Of a stretch of 12,344 bases of DNA, positions 6,608 to 12,344 are shown piece by piece. The stretch's first letter is position 1. Every line of letters starts with the position of its first letter. Source of the stretch: Oscillospiraceae bacterium (lineage in GTDB: Bacteria > Bacillota > Clostridia > Oscillospirales > Ruminococcaceae). The notes beneath the pieces are model-generated. The model was given only the letters and a program-made list of their open reading frames with translations. It ran no database searches and had not been told where the DNA came from. The position numbers and the translations under genes were made by a program. The stretch lies in contig JAITVF010000076.1 of the NCBI GenBank assembly GCA_031285945.1, positions 1 to 12,344 of the forward strand. Reading direction: 5' to 3'.

Positions 6608-6990
6608 AGATACTTATAGTGGGCGGCACTGGCCAGGGCAAGGGGGAATACGCCCGGGGCGCTTACAACGTCCCCCTTGCCGACGGCGGCTCGTGCGGTT
6701 TTGACCAAACCGCCACCGCCGGGGGAATAAACAGGCTGCACCTTCTTATCCGGCGGATGCTGTCTGAGGGGCTTTCCCCCTACGATACGCTGCTGAAGGG
6801 GCTCATAAGCCGGGAGGACTGGGTTATAGTATGCGACGAGGTGGGGAGCGGGATTGTTCCCGCAGAGGCCTTTGAGAGGGACTGGCGGGAGGCGGTGGGC
6901 CGTTTTTGCTGTGAGCTGGCCCAATATGCCGACAGGGTAGAGCGTATCTGCTGTGGGGTTCCGGCCATACTGAGGGAGGCGAGCAGGTGA
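6604..6990 (+). CDS. Short CobU-like protein (second copy, lacks guanylyl-His region)
   Basis: The 128-residue product is a shortened CobU relative. The N-terminus has a P-loop-like GGTGQGKG (7-14) in which the final Ser/Thr of Walker A is Gly. The central block with the RHR guanylylation His and the RP..W motif is absent, roughly 50 residues shorter than normal CobU. The C-terminal half is well conserved: VIVCDEVGSGIVP (74-86) matches the SNEVGMGIVP motif, and CELAQYADRVERICCGVPAIL matches the family's ending. It overlaps cobS by 4 bp (ATGA) and cbiB by 4 bp (GTGA), so it is embedded in the operon and surely expressed. It may complement the upstream CobU, which has the His but lacks the EVGxGIVP motif. 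A regulatory or degenerate paralogue is the alternative. Confidence 0.82.
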   Translation: MKILIVGGTGQGKGEYARGAYNVPLADGGSCGFDQTATAGGINRLHLLIRRMLSEGLSPYDTLLKGLISREDWVIVCDEVGSGIVPAEAFERDWREAVGRFCCELAQYADRVERICCGVPAILREASR

Positions 6991-7979
6991 CGGGGGAAGC
7001 GCTGCTTTTTGTAGCGGGACCGCCGTTAATCGGGCTTACGCTGGATTTTATTCTGGGCGATCCCGTTTGGCTAATCCACCCGGTGCGGCTGATGGGCAGG
7101 CTGATCGAAACGGCGGAGCTAAGCCTGAGGCGCAAAATCCCCCCCACTCCCGAAGCCGAGCGGGCCGCGGGGCTTCAGCTTGCGGCCTTGTGCGTGCTTG
7201 TGACTTATCTAAGCTACCGGCTTATTGAGATAGCGGCGGCCAGGCGGTTCGGCGGGTGGGGGCTGTTCCTGGCCGAATGCTGGATCTTTTACAGGCTGAC
7301 CGCCGCCGGGGAGCTTCGCCGCAGCGCCCTGCGGGTCTTCCGTCCCCTGCGGGAAAACCGCTTGGACGAGGCGAAAAAGAAGCTTTCGGAAATCGTGGGA
7401 AGAGACGTTTTACACCTGGACGAGGCGGGTGTGATCCGGGCCTCGGTAGAAACGGTGGCTGAAAACGCCTCAGACGGGGTCATAGCGCCGATGCTGTATC
7501 TTTGCGCCGGGGGAATAGCCCTTGGCGCGGCATATAAGATGATCAACACCCTCGACTCAATGGTAGGTTATAAAAACGAAAGATACCTGAACCTTGGCCG
7601 GGCTTCGGCCAGGCTCGACGATATTGCGGGCCTTGTTCCGGCGAGACTTTCCGCCTGGCTTTTAATTGCGGGAAGCTTCTTCTGTGGGCTCGATACGGCC
7701 TCGTCCCTGCGAATATGGCGCAGGGACCGCAAGAATCATACGAGCCCCAACAGCGCCCAGGGGGAGGCCGCCTGCGCGGGAGCTCTGGGGATACGGCTGG
7801 GCGGCCCCTCGCGCTACAGGGGCGCCGTTTTGCAAAAGCCTTTTATCGGCGATTCCGCCCGCGACCCGGCGCCGGAGGATATTCTGAGGGCGACCCGCCT
7901 TATGGCTGTGGCTTCGGTTCTCGCGCTGCCCTTGTGCGTAGCGGTTCGCTTTATCGCATATATCTTCCTGAGAGGATGA
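6987..7979 (+). CDS. cbiB: Adenosylcobinamide-phosphate synthase
   Basis: CbiB is a membrane protein that attaches (R)-1-amino-2-propanol phosphate to the propionate side chain of adenosylcobyric acid. The 330-residue protein shows the N-terminal LDFILGDPVWLIHPVRLMGRLI signature (about 19-40). It also has the central SVETVAENASDGVIAPMLY block, then KMINTLDSMVGYKN and NLGRASARLDDIAGLVPARL, and the late LGIRLGGPSRYRG segment. All are typical of CbiB/CobD synthase. Hydrophobic segments cover the N-terminus, the middle and the last 25 residues. GTG at 6987 overlaps the preceding stop (GTGA), and the stop overlaps the cobD ATG (ATGA). The neighbouring CobD makes its aminopropanol phosphate donor. 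The presence of this pair means the cell processes cobyric acid, not only ready-made cobinamide. Confidence 0.95.
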   Translation: MTGEALLFVAGPPLIGLTLDFILGDPVWLIHPVRLMGRLIETAELSLRRKIPPTPEAERAAGLQLAALCVLVTYLSYRLIEIAAARRFGGWGLFLAECWIFYRLTAAGELRRSALRVFRPLRENRLDEAKKKLSEIVGRDVLHLDEAGVIRASVETVAENASDGVIAPMLYLCAGGIALGAAYKMINTLDSMVGYKNERYLNLGRASARLDDIAGLVPARLSAWLLIAGSFFCGLDTASSLRIWRRDRKNHTSPNSAQGEAACAGALGIRLGGPSRYRGAVLQKPFIGDSARDPAPEDILRATRLMAVASVLALPLCVAVRFIAYIFLRG

Positions 7980-9058
7980 TCAGAATTCTTCCCCACAGAA
8001 AGCTAATTCACGGCGGGGATATTGAGTCGGCCGCCGAGCGGAACCCTGATTCAAGAGCCTTTTTGGATTTTTCGGTAAACGTAAACCCCTTTGGGATTCC
8101 GTTGAGCGTCCGCGAGGCCCTGGAGGCGTCCGTATCGCAGGCGGGGCGATATCCCGACCCCGCCTGCCGCAGGCTTCGCGGGGAGCTTGCCGTTTTTGAG
8201 GGCGTCGGCGAGGAGCAGCTTCTCTGCGGCGGGGGAGCAGGCGATCTCATATATCGCGTCGCCTACGCCCTGAGACCCAGGCAGAGCCTGGTACTCGCGC
8301 CTACTTTTGAGGAATACGAGCTTGCCCTAATTGCCGCGGGTAGCGGTATTCGCCGCCACCTTCTTGCTGAGAGCGGGGGGTTTGCCCCAACCCGCGAGCT
8401 TTTGGCAGATATAAGGGGCTGCGACCTTGTTGTGATATGCAACCCCAACAACCCCACCGGCGTTCTGGCCGATCCTAAGCTTATGGCGGATATTCTTTTT
8501 GCCTGCATGAAAGAGGACGCCGCTCTGCTGGTGGACGAGTGCTTCCTCGATTTTATACCCGCTGCCCGTGACTATACCCTTAAGACCAGGCTGAGGGACT
8601 ATAAAAAGCTTATCATCCTGCGGGCCTTTACCAAGATATTTGCGATACCGGGGGTGAGGCTGGGGCATCTCATTTGCCCCGACCCCGGGCTTTTGCGGCG
8701 TATCGATGAGGCGGGGCCGCCATGGGGAGTTTCGGCGGCGGCGCAGGCCGCGGGGATCGCCGCCTGCCGCGAGGGTGATTTCCTGAAGGAAACAGCGCGC
8801 CGCCTTACCCTGATGAGGCATTTTATGGAAGGGGAGCTCCATGGCTGCGGGCTGCGGGTTTATCGCGGCTGTGCGAATTTTATCCTGTTCTATTCTCACG
8901 ACGAATCCCTGGGGGACAAACTGGCGGCGGGGGGCATACTCGTAAGGGACTGCCGAGGCTTTGAGTCGCTGGGTCCCGGATGGTTCCGCGCGGCGGTAAG
9001 GAACGGGGAGGATGTTTCGCGCCTTGCTAGGGCGATAAGCGGGGGCAATCTGGAATAA
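7976..9058 (+). CDS. cobD: L-threonine-O-3-phosphate decarboxylase (PLP-dependent, CobD)
   Basis: CobD decarboxylates L-threonine phosphate to (R)-1-amino-2-propanol O-2-phosphate, the linker that CbiB installs. The 360-residue protein is a fold-type I aminotransferase relative of HisC. DFSVNVNPFGIP is near 31-42, CNPNNPTG at 155-162, and LLVDECFLDF at 184-193 with the cofactor Asp187. RAFTKIFAIPGVRLG at 216-230 carries the Schiff-base Lys220 and Arg228, and a late substrate-carboxylate Arg lies in FRAAVRN. The frame is open further upstream, but that part lies inside cbiB and has no matching sequence. ATG at 7976 overlaps the cbiB stop by 4 bp and starts the protein at MIRILPHRKLIHGGD, as in the family. 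HisC proper is less likely because of the context and the N-terminal HGGD motif. Confidence 0.94.
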   Translation: MIRILPHRKLIHGGDIESAAERNPDSRAFLDFSVNVNPFGIPLSVREALEASVSQAGRYPDPACRRLRGELAVFEGVGEEQLLCGGGAGDLIYRVAYALRPRQSLVLAPTFEEYELALIAAGSGIRRHLLAESGGFAPTRELLADIRGCDLVVICNPNNPTGVLADPKLMADILFACMKEDAALLVDECFLDFIPAARDYTLKTRLRDYKKLIILRAFTKIFAIPGVRLGHLICPDPGLLRRIDEAGPPWGVSAAAQAAGIAACREGDFLKETARRLTLMRHFMEGELHGCGLRVYRGCANFILFYSHDESLGDKLAAGGILVRDCRGFESLGPGWFRAAVRNGEDVSRLARAISGGNLE

Positions 9059-9113
9059 TCTGTAATAACGAGTATAAACCACAATCCAAAATCCAAAGGA
9101 GAGTGCTGACCTT

Positions 9114-10220
9114 TTGAAGTACCTTTTTATTATCCTCGACGGCGTGCAGGATATCTCTTACCCGGAGCTTGCCGGTAAAACTCCGCTGGAGGCGGGGTGG
9201 GGGGAGGGCCTCGAGCGCTTTGAGCGCGAGAGCGCCTTTGTAACCCTTTCGACCACCCCGCCCGGAATGGAGGCCGATACCCTGAACTGCGTGCTGACAC
9301 TGCTAGGCCTTGAAGCGCCCCTTATACCGTCCGGCAGATCGTACCTTGAATCGCTGGCGGAGGATATTTTTGTGGGGGAGGAGGATATAATCCTGCGGTG
9401 CAGCTTTGTGGAGGTCGACGGCAATGGAGTTGTGAAGGACCCATGCTGCACCCCGCCCGCGGATATTGCCGCCGCTATTATGCGGGCCGTCGCGAAAAAG
9501 CACGGCGAGGCCCTCAGGCGGGTAGGGCCCTATAAGTGTATGCAGGTGCTGGAGGGTGTAAAAGACGAGCTGGAGGGTCTTGTTACCCACGCGGCTCACG
9601 GCTGCAAGGGGCTTATTTATGAGGAGGCGCTGCCCTCGGGCAACAAGCTTGCCGACGCCCTGGCCGAGACGGGCAGGGAGCTGCTCAAGGCTTTTGCGCC
9701 ATATACGGTCATATACTGGGCGCCTTCCCGCCGCGAGGAGCTGCCCTCCTTTACCGAGCTTACGGGGCTCAGGGGGGGATTTGTACAGAAAACGTCGCTG
9801 CTGGGCGGTATAGCCAGGCTTATGGAAATGCCCAGCCCCCAGGTTCCAGGAGCTACCGGGGAATGCGACACAAATCTTTTGGGAAAGGCGCAGGCGGCGC
9901 TTTCCCTTCTTTCCTCCTGCGATATGGCGGTGGTTCACGTGGGCGGAGCGGACGAGGCGACCCACCGCCAGAGCCCGGAGGAAAAGGCCGGATTCATCGC
10001 CCGGGTGGATAAAGAGCTTTTGCTGCCCATTATGCGCGACTGCCCGGACGGCTGCAAAATCCTTTTGACCAGCGACCACGAGGCCCTGTGCTCTACTGCC
10101 GGGCACACCGACGCGCCGGTCGGCGGCAGGCTCTGGGAAAAGGGCAGGACCCACGGCGGCGATTTGGGCCTTTTGAACGGCCGCGAGGCGATAAGCCTGC
10201 TGACCGGCGGGGAGTGGTAA
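9114..10220 (+). CDS. ApgM-type phosphoglycerate mutase-family enzyme, candidate B12 phosphatase
   Basis: The 368-residue protein belongs to the alkaline phosphatase superfamily, in the group of archaeal-type cofactor-independent phosphoglycerate mutases. All expected metal ligands are visible: Asp9 (ILDG), Asp280 and His284 (ADEATH), Asp321 and His322 (SDHEA), and His331 (GHTD). The usual GSD nucleophile serine is not present; the matching stretch is MEADTLN, where Thr56 is the likely nucleophile. TTG at 9114 is the start, preceded by AAAGGAG (9096-9102) at a long spacing. It follows cobD by 55 bp on the same strand. Position at the end of a cobalamin operon with no CobC or CobZ suggests a phosphatase acting on alpha-ribazole 5'-phosphate or adenosylcobalamin 5'-phosphate. 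This is inference. A glycolytic mutase remains possible. Confidence 0.82.
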   Translation: MKYLFIILDGVQDISYPELAGKTPLEAGWGEGLERFERESAFVTLSTTPPGMEADTLNCVLTLLGLEAPLIPSGRSYLESLAEDIFVGEEDIILRCSFVEVDGNGVVKDPCCTPPADIAAAIMRAVAKKHGEALRRVGPYKCMQVLEGVKDELEGLVTHAAHGCKGLIYEEALPSGNKLADALAETGRELLKAFAPYTVIYWAPSRREELPSFTELTGLRGGFVQKTSLLGGIARLMEMPSPQVPGATGECDTNLLGKAQAALSLLSSCDMAVVHVGGADEATHRQSPEEKAGFIARVDKELLLPIMRDCPDGCKILLTSDHEALCSTAGHTDAPVGGRLWEKGRTHGGDLGLLNGREAISLLTGGEW

Positions 10221-10286
10221 TATCCCGGCCGGTTGCGAGAATAATATACCCGTTCCCACAAATATGCGTAGAAAGGATTGATTTTT

Positions 10287-10445
10287 GTGAAAAAGTACAG
10301 GTGCACGGTATGCGAATATATCTACGACCCCGATAAGGGCGATCCCGATCACGGGATTTCGCCCGGTACGGACTTTGCGGAGCTCCCGGAGGACTATGTC
10401 TGCCCCGCGTGCGGCGCCGGCAAGGAGATGTTTGAGGAGGTCTGA
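10287..10445 (+). CDS. Rubredoxin
   Basis: This 52-residue protein is a small one-iron electron carrier. Two Cys-x-x-Cys pairs (C6/C9 in CTVCEYIY, C39/C42 in CPACGAGK) form the Fe(SCys)4 site. The intervening [28 protein letters not shown] matches the family closely over its whole length. The GTG start at 10287 has AAAGGA at 10272-10277. The gene lies 66 bp after the ApgM-like gene on the same strand and may be the operon's last member, although no strong terminator is seen directly behind it. Rubredoxin serves oxygen or superoxide detoxification and other redox steps in anaerobes. A specific link to B12 synthesis is not shown. Confidence 0.95.
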   Translation: MKKYRCTVCEYIYDPDKGDPDHGISPGTDFAELPEDYVCPACGAGKEMFEEV

Positions 10446-10641
10446 CAGACACAACGGCAAGCCTCTCATTTTTTTACAATTGCTATAGAAAAGATTTCCC
10501 CCGGGGGGAATGCAGAAAAAGAGCGCGGTTTTGCCACTTAGTTGATGTGGGAGCCGTCTCCTGGAGCGGAGGGATTCCGCGCCGGGGGACGGCTTGGGTT
10601 TTTTTACCTGTAAACAGAATTACCTGCGGAGGTGAGCGCTT
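10446..10641 (+). promoter_or_regulatory. Leader region of the lipoate ligase gene with candidate antiterminator
   Basis: This 196-bp stretch has no gene. It holds a T7 run (10469-10475), a C5G6 block (10498-10508), and the intrinsic terminator described separately. Two upstream segments can pair with the terminator's 3' arm in a nested way: 10498-10504 (CCCCCGG) with 10582-10588, and 10524-10528 (CGCGG) with 10577-10581. These pairings would replace the terminator stem. No good promoter hexamers were found here, so the RNA may start upstream (rubredoxin) or from an atypical promoter. The ribosome binding site GGAGGTGA (10628-10635) ends the leader. Confidence 0.45.
10551..10605 (+). terminator. 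Intrinsic terminator just upstream of lplA
   Basis: A 12-bp stem 10553-10564/10582-10593 (GCCGTC...GACGGC with two G-U pairs) continues after one A-G mismatch into a 5-bp stem GCGGA/TCCGC with loop GGGAT. A-T and G-T pairs can extend it outward to 10551/10595. GGG and then a T7 run (10599-10605) follow. It ends only 36 bp before the lplA start. It may end the rubredoxin transcript, but lplA would need a promoter inside the remaining short gap, where none is visible. Attenuation is therefore likely. Confidence 0.85.
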
Positions 10642-11622
10642 ATGGTTTACATGGAATCGGCCGGCACAGATCCTTATTTCAACCTGGCGCTGGAGGAGTA
10701 CGTTTTCGAGCGTATGGACCGTAAAAAGGAGTATTTTATCCTCTGGCAGAACGACAATACAATAGTGGTGGGAAAAAACCAGAACACCGCAGAGGAAATA
10801 AACCGCGAGTTTGTAGAAGAAAACGGCATACGGGTAGTGCGCAGGCTTTCGGGAGGGGGAGCGGTATATCATGACCGGGGCAACCTGAACTTTACCTTTA
10901 TCGTAAATCGAGGAAGCGACGAAGGGATGAATTTCGAGATTTTTACCGTTCCGGTACTGCGGGTGCTCGAAGGCTTTGGTGTAAGGGCCGAGTTCAGCGG
11001 GCGCAACGATATTACCATAGGCGGCAAAAAGTTCTGCGGCAACGCTCAGTATTCCCGCGGGGGAAGAACCATGCATCACGGCTGCATCATGCTTGATTCC
11101 AACCTGACAAACGTTTCCGACGCGCTCAGGGTGAGGGAGGCCAAGTTTGATTCAAAAAGCGTAAAGTCGGTGCGCAGCCGCGTTACGACCATAAACGAAA
11201 ACGCGAGCCGGCCAATAGCTATGGAAGACTTTAAGGCGGCCCTGCGCGGTTACCTTATCGATAACGAGGGCCTTGAGCCATATGAGCCGACAGATGCCGA
11301 CATCGAAGAGATATCTAAGCTGCGGGATGAAAAATACGCGACCTTTGAGTGGAACTACGGCGCTTCCCCCCCATATGACATCCGCCGGGAGATGAAGTTT
11401 CCCGCAGGGCTGGTGACCGTGTTTATGAAGGCGGAGCGTGCCCGTATCAAAGAGATACGTTTTTACGGGGACTTTTTTGGCGGCGGGGACCTGCGCGACC
11501 TGGAACGTGCCATGGAAGGCCTGGCGTTGGACAAAAGCCTGGAGAAAGCGCTCGAGGGGCTTGACGTTTCCTCATATATGAACGGAATTTCGGCGGCAGA
11601 GCTTACCAGGCTGCTATTATAG
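10642..11622 (+). CDS. lplA: Lipoate-protein ligase A
   Basis: LplA activates free lipoate with ATP to lipoyl-AMP and attaches it to a lysine of lipoyl domains, such as glycine cleavage H protein or 2-oxoacid dehydrogenase E2. The 326-residue length and two-domain layout fit the full enzyme. The conserved RRLSGGGAVYHDRGNLNFTF (67-86) forms the lipoate/AMP pocket. GRNDITIGGKKFCGNAQ (120-136) carries the catalytic Lys, probably Lys130. HHGCIMLDSNL follows. Residues about 245-326 make up the C-terminal accessory domain that distinguishes LplA from shorter lipoyl transferases. ATG at 10642 lies 6 nt behind GGAGGTGA. The small membrane protein gene begins 37 bp later. No lipoyl-domain gene is in the window, so the substrate protein is unknown. 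Confidence 0.94.
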   Translation: MVYMESAGTDPYFNLALEEYVFERMDRKKEYFILWQNDNTIVVGKNQNTAEEINREFVEENGIRVVRRLSGGGAVYHDRGNLNFTFIVNRGSDEGMNFEIFTVPVLRVLEGFGVRAEFSGRNDITIGGKKFCGNAQYSRGGRTMHHGCIMLDSNLTNVSDALRVREAKFDSKSVKSVRSRVTTINENASRPIAMEDFKAALRGYLIDNEGLEPYEPTDADIEEISKLRDEKYATFEWNYGASPPYDIRREMKFPAGLVTVFMKAERARIKEIRFYGDFFGGGDLRDLERAMEGLALDKSLEKALEGLDVSSYMNGISAAELTRLLL

Positions 11623-11659
11623 ATAATATAGATTAAGCGGCGTAAAGGAGAAATCGGCG

Positions 11660-12049
11660 GTGGACAGTAATATAAAGGAGGCCGCGTCCTCGTTTTTTAT
11701 TAGCGTAGGCGCGATTCTGGTGGTGTTTTTCGTAATATACGCGGGCGTGGCCCATCCCTGGGAGGCCATGTGGAGTTCAATGTGGACAAGCCTTGGCTGG
11801 ACCGAGGCGATTGGGCCGCAGGGCGCCGGAGGCGATGGCCCGGTTACCATTGACGACGGGCCGGTTCCTCTTGGGGAGACGCCGGGAGAGAGCGCCGGAA
11901 TATCGGCGGTAGCCGTCGCCCTTGAGCTTTCGGGAATTCTGCTCGGCGTAGCCCTAGCAAAGGTGGGGGCCGTGCTGAGAAGGGGCGACGAGAGCGGGGA
12001 CGGCAGCTCCGGGGTAAAAGGGCTGAATGTCACTATATCGGCAATATAG
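11660..12049 (+). CDS. Small hypothetical membrane protein (two predicted segments)
   Basis: The 129-residue product is not recognised. It has a hydrophobic segment at about 11-31 and another at about 82-106. Between them is a short tryptophan-rich stretch (WEAMWSSMWTSLGW, 34-47) and then a Gly/Pro/Asp-rich linker (about 52-80). The C-terminus after the second segment is polar and Gly/Ser-rich. With a short N-terminal tail, both ends may be cytoplasmic and the linker outside, but topology is not certain. GTG at 11660 follows AAAGGAG (11644-11650) at 9 nt spacing, a good ribosome binding site, and codon use matches the neighbours, so it is very probably a real gene. It lies 37 bp after lplA and may be co-transcribed. 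No catalytic motif is seen. Confidence 0.75.
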   Translation: MDSNIKEAASSFFISVGAILVVFFVIYAGVAHPWEAMWSSMWTSLGWTEAIGPQGAGGDGPVTIDDGPVPLGETPGESAGISAVAVALELSGILLGVALAKVGAVLRRGDESGDGSSGVKGLNVTISAI

Positions 12050-12115
12050 AGCAACGCGCCAAAATATACACGGGAGGCTGGTTAGTATAAGTTGGGATCT
12101 ACTATACGGTACGCG

Positions 12116-12164
12116 CAGGGACTTTCAAGCGCCGGTTGCGGCGCTTGAAAGTCCCTGGATTATT
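12116..12164 (+). terminator. Strong hairpin after the lplA-membrane protein unit
   Basis: 12116-12134 and 12139-12157 are perfectly complementary (19 bp) around a 4-nt loop GTTG. ATTATTTT follows shortly after. The T-tract is interrupted, so termination is probable rather than certain. Its place 67 bp after the last gene and before the next promoter fits a transcription-unit boundary. The palindrome is long and perfect for a simple terminator. Confidence 0.7.
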
Positions 12165-12197
12165 TTCTCACGGCTACCAAATATAACCTGACATGCC

Positions 12198-12226
12198 TTG
12201 ACTTTTAATTTCTTGTCTAATATACT
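12198..12226 (+). promoter_or_regulatory. Sigma-A-type promoter for a gene beyond the right edge
   Basis: TTGACT at 12198-12203 and TATACT at 12221-12226 are 17 bp apart, one mismatch each from consensus. The start of transcription should lie near 12233. The downstream gene is not in the window: no convincing start with a ribosome binding site is seen before 12344. Confidence 0.75.
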
Positions 12227-12243
12227 CTTTACAGAAGACGTTT

Positions 12244-12257
12244 GTTGCATATGCAAC
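12244..12257. promoter_or_regulatory. 14-bp perfect palindrome, probable operator
   Basis: GTTGCATATGCAAC is a perfect dyad located about 11-25 bp past the predicted start site of the preceding promoter, a place where a bound repressor would block RNA polymerase. The core TTGCATATGCAA is of the type bound by small dimeric regulators such as the MarR or TetR families. The regulator itself is not in the window. Confidence 0.5.
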
Positions 12258-12288
12258 GCTCGCGAGGGATTCTGAGACATAAAAAACT

Positions 12289-12312
12289 GGTAAAAATTAC
12301 CGGGGGGGGGGG
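12289..12312. repeat. AT dyad followed by an 11-G homopolymer
   Basis: GGTAA-AAA-TTACC (12289-12301) is a 5-bp dyad and is followed directly by eleven G residues (12302-12312) in the leader of the next transcription unit. Long G-runs are prone to slippage and also to sequencing error. Confidence 0.6.
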
Positions 12313-12344
12313 TAACGTCAATTGAGAGAGTACTACGGGTTGCT

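Noticed and set aside
7715..7975. Upstream in-frame extension of cobD
   Set aside because: The extra residues lie inside cbiB and do not resemble CobD. ATG at 7976 gives the usual family N-terminus and a 4-bp coupled overlap.
10439..10449. GTCTG-A-CAGAC dyad at the rubredoxin stop, with a T7 run 20 bp later
   Set aside because: The stem is only 5 bp and not adjacent to the T-run, so it is not a convincing terminator.
9303..10469. Long open frame on the minus strand (388 codons) opposite the ApgM-like gene and rubredoxin
   Set aside because: It is antisense to two genes with clear motifs, its translation is rich in Arg, Gly, His and Pro without family signatures, and it results from the high GC content and codon bias of the real genes.
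10478..10489. CAATTGCTATAG, also present at 1861-1872 in the nested palindrome arm
   Set aside because: Several shared 12-mers are expected by chance in a 12-kb window counting both strands, and the flanks do not match, so a second copy of the element is not supported.
10540..10600. Resemblance between the lplA leader (TTAGTTG...GGAGC) and the cob leader near 3240-3295
   Set aside because: Only short words are shared, spacing differs, and the cob leader lacks the long terminator hairpin. A common regulatory motif cannot be claimed by eye.

Overview
The window reads as the chromosome of an anaerobic, GC-rich bacterium, most likely a Clostridia-type member of the Bacillota. The basis is GGAGG-type ribosome binding sites, frequent GTG/TTG starts, sigma-A-type promoters (one a perfect TTGACA-N17-TATAAT), a rubredoxin, and a cobalamin operon of the anaerobic (Cbi/Cob) style. 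Assignment below phylum level is inference. I see no tRNA, rRNA, CRISPR array, transposase or phage structural gene.

Left part (1-1954): the 3' end of an MgtE magnesium transporter gene runs in from outside, followed by a cytoplasmic-type L-asparaginase. Between the asparaginase and the convergent cell-wall amidase gene lies a striking nested inverted repeat (1739-1872): a 28-nt outer stem enclosing two GC-rich hairpins. A terminator-like hairpin follows at 1906-1927.

Centre (2945-10445): a 385-bp region separates the amidase (minus strand) from a tightly packed plus-strand operon. A perfect consensus promoter at 3035-3063 predicts a leader of about 260 nt in which I could not recognise a cobalamin riboswitch. 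The operon is: a degenerate hydroxymethylbilane-synthase-like gene, cobT, cobU, cobS, a second short cobU-like gene, cbiB, cobD, an ApgM-type phosphomutase/phosphatase and a rubredoxin. Five junctions overlap, by 4 bp (four) or 11 bp (one). Together CobD (aminopropanol phosphate), CbiB (its attachment to the corrinoid), CobU (kinase/guanylyltransferase), CobT (alpha-ribazole phosphate) and CobS (joining) make up the late nucleotide-loop half of B12 synthesis. No corrin-ring gene and no classical CobC phosphatase are in the window. The ApgM-like protein is a candidate for the missing phosphatase. The first gene has lost the dipyrromethane-binding cysteine and the catalytic aspartate of HemC, so it is probably not a working deaminase.

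Right part (10446-12344): a lipoate-protein ligase gene sits just behind a strong intrinsic terminator. There is no obvious room for a promoter between them, and a competing nested pairing exists, which suggests transcription attenuation. Next come a small unrecognised two-segment membrane protein, a perfect 19-bp hairpin, and then a promoter with a 14-bp palindrome just downstream of it. That promoter should serve a gene beginning at or beyond the right edge.
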